Positions 58,187-64,000 of a stretch of 64,000 bases of DNA are shown piece after piece (position 1 is the stretch's first letter; the number at the start of each line of letters is the position of its first letter). The position numbers and the translations under genes were made by a program. The notes under the pieces were generated by a model. It was not told the origin of the DNA. It made no database searches and worked only from the letters and a program-made list of their open reading frames with translations. The DNA is from Siphonodentalium dalli. Its lineage: Eukaryota > Mollusca > Scaphopoda > Gadilida > Siphonodentaliidae. The stretch covers positions 118,306,754 through 118,370,753 of the forward strand of contig CP136061.1 in the NCBI GenBank assembly GCA_032622095.1, read 5' to 3'.

Positions 58187-59330
58187 GCAGTCCAACCCGG
58201 TGTGACTAATTACCGCCCGGGACCGCCCGGGTGGCCCCACGTGCCCGTGGACACAATATCTCGACGTTATAACGTAGCGACATGCCACCTGAGGGCAACA
58301 TAGAAAACTTTACTCGTCTCCGGCCGGTCATATTAACCCCACAAATGCCGATATTGGCTAAAAGAGCCTGTGTGATTACCGATGTCTTCGTGTGTTTTCA
58401 GACAGATTATTTTGGTGATTCTCGGTAGTGCAATACATATATTGACTCGTTGACGCGTCCACGGCCGATGGTATTAACCCCTCAATCTCCGGTAAAATAG
58501 TGTATAAACAAAAAGAACATTGGGACCGACCGGGCGGCCCCATGGGCCCGTGGACTCTATACCTCGACGTTATAACATAGCGACATACCCCACGAGGTCA
58601 ACCTAGAAAATGTTACTCGCTCGCTCGACTCCGGCCGGTGTTATTAACCCCTCAAAATCCGATAAAATGGTATATAAACAAAAAGAACACTGAGACCGAC
58701 CGGGACCGCCCCATGGGCACGTGGACACTATATCGCGACGTTATAACGTAGCGATATACCCCACGAGGTCAACATAGAAAATGGTACTCGCTCGCTCGAC
58801 TCCGGCCGGTGCTATTAACCCCTCAAAATCTGATAAAATGGTATATAAACAAAAAGGACAAGTGGTGCTGGGACCGCCCGGGAACGCCCGGGTGGCCCCA
58901 TGGGCCCGTGGACACTATATCTCGACGTTATAACATAGCGACATACCCCACGAGGTCAACCTAGAAAATGTTACTCGCTTGCTCGACTCCGGTCAGTGTT
59001 ATTAACCCCTCAAAATCCGATAAAATGGTATATAAACAAAAAGAACACTGGGACCGCCCGGGAGGCCCCATGGGCCCGTGGACACTATATCTCGACGTTA
59101 TATCGTAGCGCCATACCCCACGAAGTCAACCTAGAAAATGGTACTCGCTCGCTCGACTCCGGCCGGTGTCATTAACCCCTCAAAATCCGATAAAATGGTA
59201 TATAAACATAAAGAACACTGGGACCGCCCGGCACCGCCCGGGAGGCCCCATGGACACTATATCTCGACATTATAACGTAGGCCATACCCCACGAGGTCAA
59301 CCTAGAAACGTTATCCCCCCCCAACCAAAT
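58187..59330. mobile_element. Foldback-like element, left arm: ~168-bp tandem repeats
   Basis: After the unique terminus (ggcagtccaacccggtgtga), units of 'tatatctcgacgttataacg', 'ccccacgaggtcaac', 'ctcgactccggccggtg' and 'attaacccctcaaaatcc' repeat about every 168 bp. The array is the inverse of that at 62030-63445. Long inverted arms made of tandem repeats are characteristic of Foldback/Galileo elements. Confidence 0.75.
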
Positions 59331-60130
59331 CAGATCACATATATTTGTTCACAGCTCTATCTCCACTTATAGAAATTGAAAAGTCACTATTTAAGGATCG
59401 ACTAGTCTAATCTAACGCACCAATTTATACATGCCTGGAATATTATCATATTATGACAAATAAAGAGCGTTTATTGTAAAATCAGCCAACAATTGCTCGT
59501 ATTTGCCCATTTAAGTCGTCTGAAGTCAACAGCATCTATAACTCTTGACACGCTGTGGGCTAATTTTACCCACATGTTTCAATTCTCACCGATCAGATTG
59601 CAACAATTTTGGTTATAAAATTAATTATTTTATTTTACCAATACTTAGTGCCCTTTTCTCTTGACACGCCATAGGCCAATTTCACCCACATGTTTCAATT
59701 TTCACCGATCAGATTTCAACAATTTTGGTTATATAATTAATGATTTTATTAATAATTAGTGCCCTTTTAAGACCTCTGATGTCAACTGGACATGTATAAT
59801 TTTCCTGGTCAAAGTACCTCCCCATATTGCAACCCAACCCACGACCTTTTGGGCAAGGACTGAAAACATTATTCCCGGTGATGGAGGTCATCATACTCTC
59901 CATATGTGGAGCTAATAAAGAAAATATATAATATGTAATATGGTCATCCCCCCCATAAGATAAGATAAGATTTTAATGCAAAATACACCCAATGGGCAGT
60001 TGCACATATAATAAATACATATATCAACATATGGAATAATTTAACATGAGTAATCACATACGATATGCATATACGCTCGTGAATTTACTGTCATAAAATC
60101 TCAGGTATACTCAGGGTATACTTGCTTTTA

Positions 60131-60710
60131 TTAGACATTATGTATATTGTCTCGAATGGTGAAGAAAGACCGGATCATGTCGCATATAACGTTAACGGTT
60201 GCAATTTGTTCATTCTGCATAATAAATCTGAACTTCTCATAATTTGTCATTTCTAAGAAATGAGGGCACGTTGCAATTATGTCCTTTACATAAGCTTCGC
60301 GAATACTTTCATAGGCCCGACATTCTAAGATGAAATGATATTCTGACTCAATTTGTTTTGAATTACACGCAGAACACAATCTTTCTCTCACTGGTTTTGG
60401 GGGCTGTTTGTGTCTCCCTTTTTCGATTTCCAGTCGATGATTACTGATTCTCAATCTTGTGAATAGAATTCTCGCTTTGGCAGATCGCGCATTGACAATG
60501 TATGGTTCAATTTCATACTTTGACTTGAATAATATATACGTTCGTATTTTATTTCCACTGATCGTTTTCTTTTCGGCATGATTTACATTATAGAATCGCA
60601 TCAAATTTTCAGATTTCAGTTTATCCACCAAGGCGCGCTCTTGTATCCATTGGAATTTCCGGCGGTCTGAAATATCGACGCCGTATTTTCCATATGAAAT
60701 ATATTGACTC
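60131..60710 (-). pseudogene. LINE ORF2 C-terminal domain fragment
   Basis: Minus strand, reading from DISDRRKFQWIQERALVDKL (about 60,690) into a 166-residue frame. Motifs are KIRTYILFKSKYEIEPY, a short LRISNHRLEIEKGRH block, and a CCHH-like end CSACNSKQIESEYHFILEC. This is the familiar C-terminal tail of non-LTR retrotransposon polyproteins of aquatic invertebrates. The RT and endonuclease are absent, so it is a 3' fragment in the middle of the Foldback-like element. The frame is largely intact. Confidence 0.8.
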
Positions 60711-61373
60711 GTCTTCAGCTTCAGTAGAGCAGACGGAACACGGATACAGCACCATGGATGGAAGCGTGAACCGAATACGTGGTCGCATGATTTTAAGATA
60801 TTTAGAATTAAATTTTATTTTTAATTCACACACGATTATATATAATCTACCCCATAACGAAATATCGTGTGATTGGTCGGTAAGCAAATTAAGTACACGG
60901 GTTTCCAGTATCACAAATACTCTCTTCGTCATATTGATCGTTATTGTCTAGCACCAAGAAGATTTTGGGATTACTACCATTTTCGATTGCAATAAAAACA
61001 CGGAAACCTCATCGCAAATCTCCACTGTTGTCACGAGATTACCTGTTCGTCTTCCCCAAGTGTTATGAAAACACAGTTTCGTTTTAAATCCGCCAATATG
61101 TCTTCTGATTATTGTGAACGGGTTAATGTATACAATATAACAATTGCGATACCGTTTTACTGCTAATTGATATCAACACATTCAAACATTTGCCGCGGCT
61201 CTCTTCAGACAAGCAGTTGCTGTCGATTTCAACACAATTACACCCGCTCGTGTCATTGGGAGCAACTGCCATACCAAATTTTTTTTTAATCCGTTCACAA
61301 ATGTCAAAGTTATAAGGCATTCTTTATGTCCGCCTGCCGCCGTCCGCCAGCCAACCGTCCCTCGTCAAACCAA

Positions 61374-61411
61374 AAGTCGAGTTTTTGAAAAACTTCAAAA
61401 ACTCGACTAAA
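61374..61411. repeat. short hairpin
   Basis: 'agtcgagtttttgaa' pairs exactly with 'ttcaaaaactcgact' around a 3-5 nt loop. Confidence 0.85.
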
Positions 61412-62029
61412 AATAACACAGGAAAAATAGTTCTTCATTATTACTTGACTGAAGGACCCAACCCGAAATTTGATGATGTAAGTGATTTTGTGAGCGATTT
61501 TGCTTTGCTTACAATAATTTATGCAATTTCTCCTCAAGTTATATTTTCGACTTTACATTAAGGTTCCCGTCAAAACTTCAAAAAGTTCCAAGATTATGGA
61601 CAGGTGCATGGAATATATGAATTTTATAGGCGTTAGCCAGAGTATAGATTTGTGGCATGATCTATAAAGTTAGTTTTACACGACGAACAAGTACATAATA
61701 GTCTTTTATAATATTATGTGTGTAATTAACCGAAAGTTTAGTTTATATGGGATGTCTGTCTGGAACAAACTGATGGCGCCAGTATTAAAGTGATATGAAA
61801 CATTTTGTTGGGTGATCAAAAGAAATGGAGAATAATCTTGCTCAAACTAGTTATTTTTATGAATAAAATATAAAAATTATACATGTAGGTCTAACGTTAT
61901 TAATTTTTATTGAAAACATTCAAGAAAATTGCGATATTTACGATCATGTAGGGCCGAATATTTATGGTGATACGGTATTTTGCGGGATTTTGTGTTGACG
62001 CGTCAGCGAGTCAATATCTGGAAGTCACT

Positions 62030-63445
62030 ATCAGGTGGTATTGCACTACCATGCGTCGTCAAAATATGCTGTCCGAAATCAAAAGAAGACACCGAGCTCT
62101 CCGTGCCCTCTTAGCCAATATCGGATTTTTATGGGGTTAATAATACCGGCCGGAGTCGAGTGAGCGAGTAACATTTTCTAGGTTGACCTCGTGGAGAATG
62201 TCACTACGTTATAACGTCGATATATAGTGTCCACGGGCCCAGGGGGCCGCCCGGGCGGTCCCAATGTTCTTTTTGTTTATATACCATTTTATCGGATTTT
62301 GAGGGGTTAATAACACAGGCCGGAGTCGAGCGAGCGAGTACCATTTTCTATGTTGACCACGTGGGGTATGTCGCTACGTTATAACGTCGAGATATAGTGT
62401 CCACGGGCCCAGGGGCCACCCGGGCGGTCCCAATGTTCTTTTTGATTATATACCATTTTATCGGATTTTGAGGGGTTAATAACACCGGCCGGAGTCGAGT
62501 GAGCGAGTACCATTTTCTATGTTGACCTCGTGGGGTATGTCGCTACGTTATAACGTCGAGATATAGTGTCCACGGGCCCACGGGGCCTCCCGGGCGGTCC
62601 CAATGTTCTTTTTGTTTATATACCATTTTATAGGATTTTGAGGGATTAATAACACCGTCCGAAGTCGAGCGAGCGAGTAACATTTTCTAGGTTAACCTCG
62701 TGGGGTATGTCGCTATGTTATAACGTCGAGATATAGTGTCCTCGGGCCCGTGGGGCCGCCCGGGCGGTCCCAGTGTTCATTTTGTTTATATACCATTTTA
62801 TCGGATCTTGAGGGGTTAATAACAACGGCCGGAGTCGAGCGAGTAACATTTTCTAGGTTGACCTTGTGGGGTATGTCGCTACGTTATAACGTCGAGATAT
62901 AGTGTCCACGTGCCCAGGGGGCCGCCCGGCGGTCCCAATGTTCTTTTTGATTATATACCATTTTAGCGGATTTTGAGGGGTTAATAACACCGGCCGAAGT
63001 CGAGCGAGCGAGTAACATTTTCTAGGTTGACCTCGTGGGGTATGTCGCTATTGTTCGAGATATAGTGTCCCGGGCAGTCCCAAGGTTTTTTTTGTTTATA
63101 GACTATTTTACCAGTTTTACTGGAATTTGAGGGGTTAATAACATCGGCCGTGGACGCCTCAACGAGTTAATATATGGAATTAACACTTATGTGTATTGTA
63201 CTACCGAGAATCACCAAAATAATCTGTCTGAAAACACACGAAGACACCAGTAATCACTCTTTTAGCCAATATCGGCATTTGTGGGGTTAATATGACTGGC
63301 CGGAGACGAGCGAGCGAGTAAATTTTCCTATGTTGCCCCCAGGTGGCATGTGGCTACGTTATAACGTCGAGATATTGTGTCCACAGGCTTGTGTGGCCAC
63401 CCGGGCGGTCCCGGGTGGTAATTAGTCACACCCGTCCAACCAAAC
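62030..63445. mobile_element. Foldback-like element, right arm: ~170-bp tandem repeats
   Basis: The inverse of the left arm. 'gaggggttaataacaccggc', 'gtcgctacgttataacgtcg' and 'gcggtcccaatgttcttttt' recur about six times. The outer end (ggtaattagtcacacccgtc, then 'cttctgcc') mirrors 58187-58215. The right arm has more units than the left, so the arms have expanded unequally. Confidence 0.75.
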
Positions 63446-63489
63446 TTCTGCCAATAAGGTGCACAACTTCGGGGAAAAAAGTCGGACGG

Positions 63490-64000
63490 TGGTATATTAT
63501 TGCAATAGACCTATATACCAAATATCAATTGAATCTGTTAATATTTCATTGAGTTATCGCACTAACAGTGATAAAATTGTTATTAAAATAGACTTGTAAA
63601 CTAAAAATTCGGACAAACCAGGTTTTTGAACTCGTCCGAGATATTGTAGCAAGAGACTCATATACCCAATATTGTTTAAATCGGTTAATATTTCATTGAG
63701 TTATCGCGCTAACGGTGATAACATTGCTAAAAATAGACAAACTAAGACCCATAACTCCGCGAATAAAAATTTGGACAAACCTGGTTTTCGAACTCGTCCG
63801 AGATATTGTTGCAGGAGACTCATATACCAAATATGGTTGAAATCGGTTAATATTTCATCGAGTTATCGCGCTATCGGTGATAAAATTGCTAAAAATAGAC
63901 AAACTAAGGCCCATAACTCCGCGAAAATAATTCGGACAAATCTGGTTTTCGAACTCGTCCGAGATATTGTTGCAAGAGTCTCATATACCAAATATTGTTG
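63490..64000. repeat. ~167-bp tandem repeat running off the window
   Basis: 'tttttgaactcgtccgagat' or 'ttttcgaactcgtccgagat' recurs near 63632, 63790 and 63947, with 'ggttaatatttcat' and 'agttatcgcgctaacggtga' between. It starts just outside the right Foldback-like arm and continues past the end of the sequence. Confidence 0.9.

Overview
This is eukaryotic nuclear DNA, most likely from a mollusc or similar marine invertebrate. It is AT-rich, almost all non-coding, and packed with decayed transposons. The dispersed repeats are of types familiar from mollusc genomes: arrays carrying phrases such as 'gttatggccctggct', repeats ending in 'aggtgagctaaaaa', and a 'gggtttaacgtcg' repeat. No bacterial-type gene organisation is present. 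The species assignment is an inference from repeat style.

Layout. 1-3.6 kb: a degenerate tandem repeat and a 494-bp TTAA-flanked MITE. 3.9-7.8 kb: a head-to-tail cluster of non-autonomous Helitrons (5' TC, 3' hairpin plus CTAG) filled with 120-bp-class tandem repeats. 8-12.3 kb: foldback MITEs and a perfect 69-bp-arm hairpin. 13-20.2 kb, minus strand: a FLYWCH first exon with a TATA box at the right, a MULE/FLYWCH-associated transposase relic at the left, and between them a truncated Ty3/Gypsy element. That element has an integrase with a C-terminal chromodomain and a downstream F-type envelope gene with its own splice signals, broken by frame changes. 22.7-24.3 kb: a dead non-LTR reverse transcriptase. 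26.2-27.8 kb: an ORF1 (gag-like zinc knuckle) relic. 29.7-30.7 kb: the best intact gene, an intronless TATA-driven secreted peptide with a saposin-like six-cysteine pattern.

33.9-34.5 kb holds an odd array of short palindromes about every 23-26 bp. 34.86-38.53 kb is a recent 1.83-kb tandem duplication carrying exon-like segments on the minus strand. 39.6 and 57.4 kb hold two further exon-like segments of host genes on the minus strand. 40.5-48 kb: a tRNA-headed SINE, mollusc-type tandem repeats, TTAA MITEs and a three-copy repeat. 48.5-49.8 kb: a hAT-like element. 50.1 kb: a perfect 83-bp palindrome inside a TTAA MITE. 51.8-55.65 kb: long inverted arms around a further Helitron. 58.2-63.4 kb: a Foldback/Galileo-like structure with tandem-repeat arms around a LINE 3' fragment. 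63.5 kb to the end: another tandem array.

The genes form no pathway. The noteworthy biology is the chromodomain-integrase-plus-Env element, the small saposin-like prepropeptide, and a window in which related repeats act as empty-site controls for Helitron and TTAA-MITE insertion.
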